Shown: positions 33,612 through 46,400 of the stretch, in pieces
How the letters are laid out: each line of letters starts with the position of its first letter
How positions within the stretch are numbered: the first letter of the stretch is position 1
Assembly (NCBI GenBank): GCA_964017145.1
Contig: OZ024849.1
Coordinates: forward strand, 806,001 to 870,000
Reading direction: 5' to 3'
DNA length: 64,000 nucleotides
Origin: Agrocybe praecox
Taxonomy: Eukaryota; Basidiomycota; Agaricomycetes; Agaricales; Agrocybaceae
Program-made: the position numbers and the translations under genes
Notes under the pieces: generated by a model
Databases searched by the model: none
The model's input: only the letters and a program-made list of their open reading frames with translations
Told to the model about the DNA's origin: nothing

Positions 33612-36600
33612 TCATTCACTGTCGTCTGAGTCGTACTCCATTTCAACGTCCTCCGGCTGCAAGTCGCCATCTTCCTCCTCATCGTCGTCGTCGTCATGGT
33701 CGTCGTCATCATCAGGGACCTCCTCATGTTCGTCGTCATCCATTCTGGAGTGGCTGATATCTGGCTGGAGAGGTTTAATTTTCTCAATGACATCGTTCAA
33801 GGGCAATGTCCACAGTTTGCGGAAATGATCGCAAAGAGACAGCTGAACGTCGGCCTGCGAGAGCGCGTACCCTTTAATACCCTCGGAAAGATCGCCTTTT
33901 GGATCCTCTCGCAAAGACTGTCTACCCTTCCACCAATCTGCCTTCCACTCCGTGTATGTCAACACCCTTCGCATTTCCTCTTGTAGTAGGAGAACCTCTT
34001 CAGTTGCACGAGCCGCCCGCGCATGACTTTTACTCCATTCGATGCACAAGATATCATTGTGGGCGATGTCGTCGGCCTCAGTTAAAGTAAACGTGATCCA
34101 TATCCAGGACAGTGATCGTCTAGTTTCTCCTGTGCCGTCGCGTCGATGCCTGGCTTCATTGAAGAGAAATTCGTTGCCATTGAGTGGCACAGATGCCCGG
34201 TCTGGGAGTGGTGCCTGGGATGCGAGCTCCATCACCTGGTCATCCTCTAGTGTTCCTCGATGACCAGCCCGAATACGCAGTTTATCAGGAACCTGATATC
34301 TGCGAACGTCAGCATCGTCGAGTACCCGATAGGTCTTCTCCCAATCACCGCTGCCAGCCAACGAAAGCTTTGCTGATCTTGCACTGCGGTATTTCTCCAC
34401 ATATACTCTTGCCTTGTCGTGAACACGGTCGATTATTGTACGGGAACGTGTACCCTCTCGTTGGCCTCGTATGTTTTTATTTTTGAACTGAACCATGCGG
34501 GCCTTAATGCGTAGTGTTCGACGAAGGCCATCTAAAGAATCTTGAAGTTGGGCTTCACGTAGTTTCTCCTCCATTGCTGTCAACCTGGGTAGGCATACAG
34601 TTGCTCAGTCTGTTGAAGATAAACGCGAAGGTACCCAAATTATGCGGTCTTCTGGATTGTCGGATTGTTGGGCTAGTAAGGTAGATGTTTGGGACGCAAC
34701 ATTGGCCTGGAGTTGAATGATTCCAGGCATGTAAATTGGGAGTAACTGTTCCCAAGCCTTTGCACGGCTACAAAAAATATTACGCTGCTCCAACAGACCG
34801 CCCTCCTTTCTAGCGGTTGTTTGGGCAGAAACATTCTTGGCTAGCCTACGTAGCCGCCGTCTATACAAGTTTAAATAAGTAAAGTGGACGTAGAAATACA
34901 AATATTATGTGTGCCACTTACTGCATATCCTCCAAGTCCAGCGCTAGTGAGATGAACGACCATGCGCTAGTGCTATGTAAAGAGATACCGCCGCCGTCAA
35001 TGTACTTCTTCTCCTCGTAGGCTAGCTGCTTCTTCACCTCCGCTTCGGTTATCCCTAAAGTACGCCATTAGTTGCCATCGACTCGAATGCGACAAACAAA
35101 GTGACGTACCAACACCCTCAGCATAGTAAGGATTCTTTGCTTTTTTTGGAAAAGAGTCTGCCTCCCACAACGTGCAAAGCCTCTCCCATCTCACAACCGT
35201 GTTTCCGTCAACCTTTTTCACAGATTCGGTAAGGTCACGATGCGCTTCTACCTGCTTATTTCACTCGGCCACGGCGGCTCGGTATTTTTGTAGTAATGTT
35301 GACCCCATTCCGATGTACTTTTGCCAATTCCATGACCCAAAATGATCGTCGAGAACGTCTTGACGTGAACCAGGTGCTTGATTTTTAGTCGTGTTTCCCA
35401 GTGGGTTATGGGGTCCCCAAACACGCTCGGGGCATTCACAATCGGATAGTCCCACGCCAGGAATATAGTTCAAAGAGAAAACTTGATGCCCCGCAGTATG
35501 ATGCATCGGTTCGTGTAATTTAGGGATGGCGGGTATCAGCGTCTTTGTCGATAATCCTTCCTTTAGGTCCTCCGGCCAATGTTCTTCCGCCCGTTTGAAC
35601 AAATTCACAAACCACTGACAAGCTATGTCATAGCTTATCAGTACCAGCGGCACCAGAACTTGTTGCAGGACTGAGCCAAAAATTTAGTCCATGTTGGCAT
35701 ATCTAACATCGGATTTCTTATCAGCATGCGTGTGCAGAAGAGAAGAGAAAGAAAAATAACCTTTCGCCTTTCTGTAGGTTTCCAACGCCAAGGGGTAAAA
35801 TCATTTCGGAACGCCCACACGTAACCATATTCACGCCTGTATATCGCAGACCAACGGAGAATTTGGTGTTAGCTTTAGCAAGCGCTTGAAAACCAACACA
35901 GGTGCTTATCTATGAAGAACGTATAAGTTATTGACTCAGAGAAGAATTTCAAAAATAAACTCACATCGGCGTCGTCAGCCCTACTTAGTACATAGCTCTC
36001 GTAGGGTATTCTGGGAACCATATACGACCATCCAATACCTAAACCAGGGTCTTGAGAATAATTGGAAACAAGCTGATTTTTTAACCTGAAGTTGGCGTTC
36101 ATGCACAGAATGGTCATATAAAGAAATCTATAAAAATGTATGAGTCAGTTTCGCATCGCATTAATCACCAACAAAATCTTACTTCATTTCTGGCGGTGCA
36201 TCTTTCCATCCGTCTGGTATATTAATGCCTGGTATCGCACAAGAAGGGCACTGAATGCTCAAATCCCCAGGCTTGGTTCCTTCGACTCCAGTAGGATCGT
36301 GTGCACGTCCAGCCCATTTAAGCATCTTCAGATGACGCCACTGGAGGACCATTTTAAATAACGCCTTGTATCGTGAGGAAGGCAAAGATATTCCAAGATT
36401 GGTTGTACTTTTCTCCAACGCGTGATAAAAGTCGTGTGTGGATGCCTTTGTAGTCAATGCAAGTTTGTGTAACAGGGCAAGTAGTTCGAAAGAAGCACAG
36501 CACTTCACTGTGATCTGCGAAGCAGGGTATAGGCGTCGTTGAAGAAGCTGAAGGTGTTGTGGGATGGCGCGAGTACAGCCATAATATTGTAACGAGACAT

Positions 36601-37441
36601 GGTGGATTCCGTTGACATGCAAGATGAGCATGTTTTTATGACAAGGGAGGGGATTATCGCAGTACGCGCTCGAATGGTTGAGCTGAATCTTGAGGCCTAA
36701 TGACTTCAGAGTGACACGAATGAATTTGGCCCCATCCCACCTCTGCATGAAAGTCGATTATTAGATAACGGCGATAACGATAGAATATAGAACATACCTG
36801 AATGTGATGGAAAGGTTGTGTACGGTGTCGTTTTACACAACATGAGCCACAGACGAGATCAGGAATGAAGCATTCCTCGCAGCGGAACTCAGGAGCCCCA
36901 GGTAATTCGGCGGTACGTGCAACGCAGTCAGAGCACCGTATGTTGTGCCTAAAATCACCATGTCCTTCCCAGCGCAACATTTCATCTAGATAACTCTGTC
37001 AGTGAAGGTTCATCCAAGAAACGTGGGGACGTTTCTATAAGTGATATACGCTCATCAGTAAATATGGGTCTATAGGCGAACAATACATTAACTCACCGCT
37101 ACCAAACTTTTGGGCTTTTTGACCTTAGCATTGGCCGATACAGATGGGACGGCTTCTCGCATAACAGGTGCGTCAACTTCTTCGTCATATCTTTCTCAAT
37201 CAGCGTCAAGTGCAAAGTGTAAATCATCTTCTGGGGCCCAAGCAGCAACATTCCCCCACGATCCTGTGAGATGCTGAGGTGAACGATCAGCCTGAGCAGT
37301 TCTGACGTTGTTCCCGAGTCGTCGCAGGCATCCTTCTCGGATATGGAGCAAAGAGTAGTCGTCCTGAAGAGGAATAGGATCTCTATAGGCGCCTTCTTCA
37401 TTTGTACGCTGCCTTTTTGAGATACGGCCAGACTTGGACAT
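33612..37441 (-). pseudogene. KDZ transposase of the outer element, inactivated
   Basis: It aligns along its length with the intact transposase at 43427-47224. Present are the CxC2-type cluster (CSDCVART, FRCEECFIPDLVCGSCCVKRH), the second catalytic Asp (SYDIACQWF), the presumed Glu (CECPERVWGP), the GPHNPLGN region, LSWIW and the acidic tail. Four in-frame TGA codons break it: 37196-37198, 36999-37001, 35261-35263 and 34605-34607. The first catalytic Asp is Asn (CMNANFRL, codon 36097-36099). Three of the four stops align with Arg codons of the intact copy, which suggests CGA-to-TGA changes. Start chosen at MSKSGRISKRQR by analogy with the intact copy. It is divergent from the dioxygenase gene. 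Confidence 0.9.
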
Positions 37442-37821
37442 AGCGAATTTAGGAAGCACCAGCGGACAGTTGTCTCTTAGAGATTTGGAGCTATCTTTAG
37501 GTATGTTTGAAGATCACATGATTGTATTTCCGCGCGTTGAAACTTGAATCAGAAAATAGATCATATTGGCCATTCCACTCTCCACGAACTCCTGATCATT
37601 GTATCACTTTTCACGATTTTTGTGTGCGTTCTTCTACTCTTTTCATTTCAGTTTTCAACTCAGCGTGGGTGCAGGGAAAGCTATGAATACTCGCGCTCGG
37701 GAATACACGGCTGGAACTGCATTTACCTTGGGCATTTTTCCTGATTTTTCACCTTTCCCTCTTCTATATGTCGATGTTATCGAACTGACATGGTGTAATA
37801 ACCTCTCTAGATGATCTAATT
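37442..37821. promoter_or_regulatory. Shared divergent promoter region
   Basis: The 380 bases between the start of the minus-strand transposase and the start of the plus-strand dioxygenase must hold both promoters. No unambiguous TATA box was identified. A similar arrangement (360 bases) lies between 50059 and 50415. Confidence 0.4.
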
Positions 37822-39463
37822 ATGAGATCCGTCGCACCGGTCGTAGTCAACCACCCGAACTTCAACCTTCAAAGCTTGCTGAAAGATTCAGCCAAAAGCA
37901 AAGAGGATTCCTTCGAGGCATTGTTCAGCCTTTCACCACTCACATCCGATGCGGAGGACTTTAGCATGGACGATGGTACGATACAAGCATTTGGCGACTC
38001 ACCATTAACAACCCCTGACGGCACCCCGAGTCCTTCTTTGAACATCACCTCCTTACCAGGTGTTTCCAGCAGCACCACCGTTTCGGACATGCTCTTTCCT
38101 ATGGACCTCAAGGGAGAACCAACCTGCTCACTGGGAAACTCCGCCCCAGACTCGTACACATCCTGCGCACTCCTCTTACCAGCATCAAAACTCACAAAAT
38201 CGGCGAAAAAAAAAGCCCGTCAAAAGAAACAGTCGCATATGAATCGTCAAAAAAAGAGACAGGCTGCAAGAGAGTCCCTTGACACCGCAAATTCCGTCAA
38301 AGAAGCCAACGCCAAGCGTCATTTGAAGAACGCGATGCCCATTACCTCCAGCTTTGACACCAGAACGTCAAAAATTGTTTTGACGGCGTTTACTGGTGCC
38401 AACGACCGCATACATTCCACTAGGAGTTATCAGCTCCATGAAGTTGTTGGAGAGAAGTCGAAATTTGGGTTCAAATTGCAGAAGTGGGATGGACGGTGAG
38501 TTGCTTGCACTATTTTCCTCCTGGTGTATTTGAAATATGAATGTTTTATTACCCTACAGGACTGTTATACCTCTTCTCGACACATCAGGTTCGATATTCG
38601 GTGTCTGTGCTGGCCGCCCAGCGGACAACAACTGGGAAGATCTTCACCAATCAGCAGCCTCGGCTCTCGAAGAACGTCATAGCTGCTGCCATGTGGCAAA
38701 GAAAGAACGACATTGTAATCGCCGGGGACGATTTATCAACATACGATGCGGGGTTTCTCATGGTGGGGGACAGACACTGCCGCAAACCCTTCGTAACTCC
38801 CCGGGCAACAAGAGGGTAGTAGACGAACTGATAGAAATGGACTGCTTCAAACGGTTAGCAGGCTTTGCCTCAAGTACGTCGTTTTCTACCATTATCATTC
38901 GTGATATCTAATTACATGTGTGCCCAGACGTGATGGCCACCTGGGCCCCCAATCTGCACAACTACTACACTGAGAATCTCAGCCGCCTCTACGAGCACGA
39001 CCCCACCTTGGAGCGCGTCTTCGACACCAGCATCCTTCCTGCCACAACTTTCAACATGGGTCCACAAACTGTATGCTGGAAGCATCGCGATTTCAACAAC
39101 CTGGCGTTCGGCTGGTGCACAATAACAGGTCTTGGAAACTACGACCCTACGAAAGGAGGCCATTTGATTTTATGGGAATATGGTTTAGTTATCGAATTCC
39201 CACCTGGATCCACCATTCTCATTCTGTCGGCAGTTATCGCTCATTCAAATACCATCCTCTCTTCTGGTGAGAATCACTACTCATTCACACAGTACGCCGC
39301 GGGTGGCCTCTTTCGCTGGGTCAATAATAAATTCATGAAAGCAACCGACTACTATAAAACCTTGACTCCGTGGCAAAGGGTGCTCGAAGAACTCAAGAAC
39401 AAAACTCGCTGGCAATTGGGCCTCTCTTTCCTAGCTAAATACGAGGGTAATGCAGCATGCTAG
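37822..39463 (+). CDS. TET/JBP-family 2-oxoglutarate/Fe(II) dioxygenase
   Basis: Three exons, 37822-38495, 38560-38873 and 38928-39463, with GT-AG introns of 64 and 54 bases, encode about 507 aa. The N-terminal 200 residues are Ser/Thr-rich with a Lys-rich stretch. The double-stranded beta-helix is at the C-terminus: HRD (His382, Asp384) for iron, GNYDPTKGGHLILW, EFPPGSTILILSA, distal His435 in AHSN, and SFTQYAAGGLFRW. Family members oxidise 5-methylcytosine in DNA using 2-oxoglutarate. Where fungal members have Arg two residues before that SFTQY Ser (ERYSFTQY type), this protein has His446 (codon 39275-39277). This is the residue position expected to bind 2-oxoglutarate, so activity is uncertain. 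The reading frame is otherwise intact. Linkage to a KDZ transposase fits the known basidiomycete association. Confidence 0.88.
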
Positions 39464-40202
39464 ATAGGGAAATTTGTAGTTAGACATAGCATAGTTCCGC
39501 ACATCAGTTATTAGCCAGCCAGCGACGCGTGTATGGTGTCTTTTTTTTTTTTGAATGTATTTTTTCATTAGTTTTGCTACTCAACGTATTCTTTTTGGGT
39601 ACACAACCATCCTACCAGTATTTGAACCTGGAACTAATTTAAGAATATATACATCAAGTTGAGGGTGAACGACATCAACCTCAAATATGCTAAATGTGTA
39701 TCTTCGCAGCAGCTGAACGAATATATATTTCACAGATCCTAACCTAATCTAAATGGAATTCTCATTTCAGATGTACAGTTCCATAGATCTCATTGACGCG
39801 GATATCCATTGATGACTCTACCAACGAGTCGATATATTTGGGTTTCAACTTTCAAATCAATCTCAATTTTTGTTCTTGTTCTTCCTAAGTACAACTTCAC
39901 ATCTAGTATTGTAGATACCAACGAGTCGATATTCGGGTTTCAAATCAATCTCAATTTTTGTTCTCGTTCTTCCTAGCTACAACTTCACGTCTATTATTGT
40001 AGATACCAATGAGTTGATATTTGGGTAAGTTCAAATCAATCTTGATTTTTGTTCTCATTCTTACTCCTGCCTAGCTACAACTTCACATCTACTATTATTG
40101 TAGATACCAACAAGTCGATATTTGGGTCTCGAATCAATCTCAAATTTTGTTCTCGTTCCTACTCCTGCCTAGCTACAACACACATCTATTATTATATAGA
40201 CC
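39464..40202 (+). repeat. Spacer with four tandem copies of a 90-100-base repeat
   Basis: After about 350 bases of AT-rich sequence, a unit containing ACCAACGAGTCGATAT, CAAATCAATCTCAATTTTTG and CTACAACTTCACATCT is repeated four times between about 39819 and 40202. The copies are diverged and show small length differences. No gene is present. Confidence 0.75.
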
Positions 40203-40925
40203 ACTAATACCTCCTCGATATCATAAGTATTCGCATTTAAAGTAAGCTCAAGAGATACCACCCAGTGATTGAAGCCGAAGCCTGCGAGCACTGGCAAAGA
40301 ACGACGTCAGCAGTTCCACTATTGTGAAGCAAATTGTTTGATACTCAACTTGAAAATTAAATGATGCGTGCTAAGGCCATTGAGTATGTTCTATTACTAG
40401 GTGCAATTTTCTGTTAAATTTTAGAATGTCGAATAAACATGTAGCACAAGCATCCATATTTCACAACATGTTATCCAGTGTTAGTTGTTCCTATTTTAGT
40501 TTACCTACTTGTTGACTCTCAACGACAAGTAATTCAGTGCCCACGAGTATTTGGCCAAGATCCAATCATATTCATAGTTGGAGAGAAAGTGTATGCACGA
40601 CAGATATGTATCTATATAGAAATGAATGAAACACATGAAAACAAAAAATTAAAAGGTATATGAGGGTAGGCAGAATAAGAGTATAAGATAAAATATGTAG
40701 CATGAGAGTTAGTGATATATGAGGAGTCGAGGACGAGGAGATAAGTGGAATCAAAGTATAGAACAAAATATGTAGCACAAGAATTAGTAACATACGAGGC
40801 GGGCGAGAAGGTGGAATGAAAGGTACGGTAAGAGAGAAAGAAGTGTCATTATTCACATATGTAACCAGGAAAAAAAAGATTTAAAATGAGAATAGACGGA
40901 AGAGACATACAAGTATGAAGTAAAA
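40203..40925. other. AT-rich spacer without a recognisable gene
   Basis: A block with AAAATATGTAGCA and ATACGAGG recurs twice (about 40685-40735 and 40755-40800). Otherwise nothing is recognised. Confidence 0.5.
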
Positions 40926-42438
40926 TTAGAGCATGTGATCCTTGCCTTTGCCCTTGGGATCAATGTTTCCGATTGTTGAATATAGCTGTTCATATTCTTC
41001 AGGGGTAAAGTCGATGATGCCACTAAACTCAGACTCAGAATTGTTGCTTTCACTGTCGCTGTCGCTCTCGACATTGATGGTATGAATTTGAAGAGTGGGG
41101 TTGAAGGAAACCCTGGCAGAGGAACCAACAATTTGACTTGTTGATGGAGAAGGGGTTGGGCTAAGAGCTTCGTCAACTTCCATAGCTTCTTGCTTTTCCT
41201 TGTCCTCAGCAAAACAAGCTTGTATAGCGAGGAAACGAAGGTAGCTGGCTTGCATATGGAGTTGACGGTCAACAGATAAATCAGGTGAGTTTTCAGGGAA
41301 AAGAGGCTGGAAACGACGCTGCTCAGATGTAGGTGTAATTGGTGTACGTGGGCTGATGGGAAAAGGATGAGATCGTGGGGTACTAGTGGCTGCAGGGACA
41401 ATAGATTGGTCGCGGATAGAGGAGGCAGGCGAAACAAGTGTGGATGATGTAGTAGGGGCTGGGCTCATAGGAAAAAGACGGGGCTAAAGTGAGGACAAGG
41501 CTGTAGGAGCCAAATGATCCCTGCTCGGGGCTGAAAGAGGTGGAGCAGCATCAAGCGCATTCAGAATTCTGCTCTGATTTGCCGCAGACCCTGAGCTAGT
41601 TGCAGAATTTGCAGCTTCGGTAGCGTTCAAAATTTCCCGAGACCCTGAGTTAGAGTTAGGTTTCGGGATTTTCTTGCGTAGTCCGAAATACAATTGAAGG
41701 CTGCTGCGGGTCCCATGTATGCTACATGTGCTGGCACGGCTAAGGGAAGATGGTGGTGGTGAACAAACCCGAGACTGTGAACCAAGTGGATGAGGTGGTG
41801 GACGAGGTGGTGAACGGGGATGAAAAGGTGTCAAGGGAATTGCATCTCGATAAGATGGAAGATGGGCGAGACGTTCATCGTCAGAGTCATCAATAACAAT
41901 GACTCGAGGGTTTTGCCTACAGGTGCCCAAAATAGGAGTATCTGGTACGATAACTGTGCCCAAATTCTCGCCTGATGCTTGAGAATTTTTGGCCTGACTT
42001 GGATGTTGTGCTCCGCCATGCACGCTTAAGATTGGTGTATTATCCCTAGAATGAATGTGGATAGGTCGCGCTTGAGTACCAAGACGCACGGGGGTAGGTG
42101 CAGTGGATGCAACATAAATCGGATCATCAACAGATCCTGCAGGATTTGCAGAAGTGGATGAGGTCGCCATGATTGCGCCAGAAGCATGGTTACCATTTGG
42201 TACTGTGGGTCCTCTCCGAGAAACCGAAGATGGTACGGCATGTCCAGGATCCGCCGATTGGGTCAAACCCATCTGTGGTGCTTGTGCTGGTGGAAGTGAC
42301 ATAGAAAAATTGTCACAAATAATTCTAATGTTGCCGTTGTTGAACTCTTGGGTGTAATAAATGATCGCTTCATTCCAGGTATAGAAGCTAGTGAATGCGA
42401 GCAGCCTGAAATTGGCTAAAGGAAGGTGCGCAATCCTC
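40926..42438 (-). pseudogene. Viroplasmin/RNase H1-N-like gene, 3' part (split by the inner transposon)
   Basis: The exon begins at 42438 after a TATAG acceptor and completes a TGG codon from the exon at 54360. It encodes the second half of the RNase H1-N/viroplasmin-like fold (LLAFTSFYTWNEAIIYYTQE), then a long Pro/Ser-rich tail with two acidic patches, one of them VIDDSDDER. A TAG at 41484-41486 stops the frame. The same frame stays open for another 180 codons to 40926, ending SGIIDFTPEEYEQLYSTIGN, so the TAG is probably a CAG-to-TAG nonsense change. The first half of the domain lies 11.9 kb away, beyond the inner transposon. Confidence 0.65.
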
Positions 42439-42463
42439 CTATACACGATCCTTTTAGATTAGA

Positions 42464-42800
42464 CTATCAGCCATGTCATTCATATTTATATATGAATAAC
42501 TGGTAATTGCCAGGTGTATAGTATACATCCAGCATGGCGCCTACCAAGCCTGGCAGTTGCCAGCCCCACCTTTTTCGAGGCCTACAGGCAAAATAAGCAG
42601 GTGCTGTAGCCATACAAGAACAAACAATGCAGATTTGGGCCTTGAACAGGCCTCGAAATATGTTTTCGGAATGTTTAAAATTCTGTGGGCGTTCTGGGGC
42701 CACAAAACTTGGACAGTGGGATCTAATAATATTTTCGAACATATCTGACATGGTTGCCCTTGGATATATTGAGGATAAAGGCTGGATTGCGGCGGTTGAC
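42464..42800 (+). repeat. Left inverted repeat of the inner KDZ transposon
   Basis: Pairs in reverse complement with about 53980-54316. Both contain a short GGCAATTGCC-type palindrome and GTATACATCCA close to the end. The inner boundary is approximate. Confidence 0.75.
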
Positions 42801-42805
42801 TTTGG

Positions 42806-42945
42806 ATGTCGTTCTATTTTTGAGTAATACATCTAATTTTGGTCACTGTGACTCGGACATCTCGGCGACCAGGATGTCGTTCTATTTTGAATGATGCGTC
42901 TAATTTTGGTCTCCGTGACTCGGATATCTCGGCGACTAGGAGCTA
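42806..42945 (+). repeat. Tandem duplication of about 68 bases
   Basis: A unit starting GATGTCGTTCTATTTT and containing GTGACTCGGACATCTCGGCG occurs twice in succession, with about ten differences. It lies just inside the left inverted repeat of the inner transposon. Confidence 0.8.
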
Positions 42946-43426
42946 TTAATAATGAATATGTTCGGGAATTTGGGGAATTCTCGTATTTTTATTCCTTTCT
43001 TAACCCCAGAGAAATCTTGACAATACACTCTCTATTACCATTGCCTTGACGCTCGTCTCAGTTGTTTTTATAAAATTGTAGAAGCAGCAACTGTTACATA
43101 GCCTGTGATGACGAAGTGAAGAGGAATACGAGGGGAAGTAAGTACAAAACATTAGGAAATTTACATAGAGTGGGTGTTGTGTAAGTGGACTTGAAAATGA
43201 AAAAGTTGAGGAAAGGTAATAGACAGGCATTAATGAGCAAAGCTCATCATCGTCGTCGATGAGAACTTCCGTGATAAGTTTCAGGTCGGTCTGATGAGTA
43301 ACCGGTCCTTTGTCATCGTAGCTAACGACGAGGACCTTACAAGCAGAAATAAATACAGTAAATAGAACAAAAAATAAATTGATGCAAAGAGCGCGCGGTA
43401 TGTAGAGATATTGAACATGCATGAAA

Positions 43427-46400
43427 TCATTCATCTTGGGATTCATCTATATCATAGCAACCGGATTCATCATCATTCTCCTGGTCCTCCTCGTCTTCAT
43501 CGTCGTCTTCGTCATCGTCGTCCTCGCTTCCCGTTTTGTCAGCCGATGTTTTGGATGCCATTTCATGTAATGGTTTAGTCCAGAGATGTCGGAAATGGCG
43601 GAAAAGAGATGACTGGATCTCTGCCTGTTTCAATGCAAACGCTCGTCGACCTTCTATTAGCTCTAACGAGCCGTCAGGGATGTTTTCTGCGCGTGTTGTC
43701 CACTCCTTTGTTTTCCAGTCCAGGAAGGCAAGGACCCTTCGCATCTCCTCTTTGAGTAGAAGTACTTCTTCTCGACTTCTTGCCGCCCTAGCTTTGCTCT
43801 TGGCCCACTCCGTCCTCAGAATGTCGTCCGAGCGATCCGAGTGATCAGCGTTTGGGGTAAGCCAAATCCACGAAAGCGTTTGGCGGGTCTCTCCTGTTCC
43901 ATCCCGCCGGCCACGAACTTCGTTGTATAGATTGAAATCCTCGTTTTGATCACCACGTTCATTTACGTCGGTATTGATGGCAACATCGTCCTCGAAAATT
44001 CCTCGCCGTGGCTGACGTGCACGTAACTGGTTAGGATCCTGATAGGAGCGAATGTCGCCATCTTCGAGAACACGAAATTCGGACTCCCAAGGCCCCGGAC
44101 CCTCGAGACTTAGCTTCGCCTTTCTCGCTGCCCTGTACTTTTCGGCTGCTGCTCTTGCACGGTCATGGACTCGATCTATTACTGCCCGCGACCTCGTGCC
44201 TTCTCTCTGACCCCTAACATTTTTGTTCTTGAAGGCGACCATACGACTTTTGATTTTGAGGATATGTCGAACATTATCCAACGCGTCGCTGCATTGGGCC
44301 GTGCGGAGTCGTGCTTCAATATTAATAAGACCATCAACGCAAACCCGGTTTCGCTCGTGAGACGGGATATCAGAAGGTAACCACAACGAAATTTCTTCGG
44401 CCTTATCAGAGGAAGGGGTATGGTTGGGAAGTTGGGCCTGATAAAGTAAAAGACCGGGCATATAGATAGGATGGAGTTGTTGCCAGGCCCGGATGCGGGC
44501 ACGAAGATTGTTTCGTTGCTCAACAATGCTCCCTTCTACGCGTGCGGTAGTTGTTGCGGATGGGTTTTTCCCTAATCTACAAAGTCTACGTCTGCTCACG
44601 GATGAAGGTAAAGTTAACACAAGCATGCGAGAAAAATGTCAATGACTTACTGAGAATCCTCTAGGTCCAAGCCATGTGCAATGAAACTTGCTGCACTCGT
44701 AGTATGCCACGAAATGCCTCCGTTAGTGATACGTTCCGACTCTTCTTCGCCTAACTCTTTTCTGACCTGGGTTTCGGTGATAACTAGTACATTATGGGTT
44801 AGAAAGTAAGTAGAGAAAGTGTAAAATAAATGTACATACCAACGTCGTCAGACTGATATGGATTTTTTGATGACTTCGGGAAATCTTCTGATTCCCATTG
44901 GATGCATATGGCTTCCCATCGAGCGAGAATAGCGGCGTTCCTTTGACGATCAACTTTCCCGTCAATTGTTTGCCCAGAAATCGAATCACAGAGTCCGCGA
45001 TGTGCTTCACTTTGTAGGTTTCTATTTGCAACGGCAGCCTTGTACTTGCGGGCTAGAGTAAGGCCGATATTTGTATATTTCTCCCAGTTCCAAAAATTAA
45101 AATGGTCATCGAGAACGTCGTGTCTCGAGCCTGGCGATTGCGATTTGGTAGAGTTTCCGAGGGGGTTATGTGGTCCCCAAACACGCTCTGGACATTCACA
45201 GTCAGAGGTGCCAACTCCGGGAATGAAATTTAGGGAGTAAACCTGATGGTTAGCACTCTCGTGCATGGGCTCATGGAGTTTGGGGATTGCCGGTACGAGC
45301 TTGGTTGAGTTGGGGATTTTGATTTCCGTGGGCCAGTATTCCGAGATGCGTTGTTGGAGGTTAATAAACCACTGACAGGCAATGTCATAACTAATGACAA
45401 CCGCCGAGACGCCCACAGACCGCATTGCCGAACCAAAAACATAGTCCATGTTGGCATACCTTAAGAAATGTTAAGAAAGGTTAGTCGAACGTGGCAGAAT
45501 AAGGAGGAAGCACGCACCTTTCACCTTTTTGAAGGTTACCAACGCCTTGCGGGAGCAACATCTCTGATCGACCACACACCGCAGCACCCACTCCAGTGTA
45601 TCTTAGACCATACGAAAATTTCGTGTTGGCCTTGGCGAGAGCTTGGAATCCGACACATGTACTTATCTAGAAGAGAAACGAAGAACAGAATATATCAGCA
45701 TAAATCGAAGTTATAACTAACGTCTGAAAGCTACATACATCCTCGTCTTTTGCGCGCGTAAGTACATACTTTTCGTAAGGATCGCGCTCGATCATGTAAG
45801 CCCATCCAATTCCTAACCCAGGATCCTGAGAGTAATTCGACACGAGTTGGTTCTTGAGGCGAAAATTGGCGTCCATGCATAGAATAGCCGTATAAATGAA
45901 CCTTGAAAATACGATCAGTCCTATGTTTCGCCGAGCCAAGTTGTTAACTTACTTTGATTCTGCATCAGCAGTCTCCCATTCTGAAGGCAAGTTAATGGAT
46001 GGATGGGGACACGAAGGACAGCGAATGGCTAATTCGCCATTTTTAGTGCCATTCACACCATCCCCTTCATTCGCCCTTCCACCCCACTTCAGCATTTTCA
46101 AATGCCGCCACTGGAGAACCATCCGAAAGAGTGCACGATATCGATATTTTGGCTTTGAAATTCTTGTGTTATCGGTCATTCTTTCTAATGCACGATAGAA
46201 ATCGTAGGTCGACGACTTGGTTGTGAGAGCAAACATGTGAAGTAATTTGAGGACCTGGAACGACGCGCATGTCCTGATTGAGATTTGAGACGCTGGGTAG
46301 AGGCCACGGCGCAGAAGTTGAAGATGATGCGGGATAGCGCGACTACAACCGCAGTACTGGATGGCGACGCCGTGGATCCCATTGGTATGGATGATGAGAA

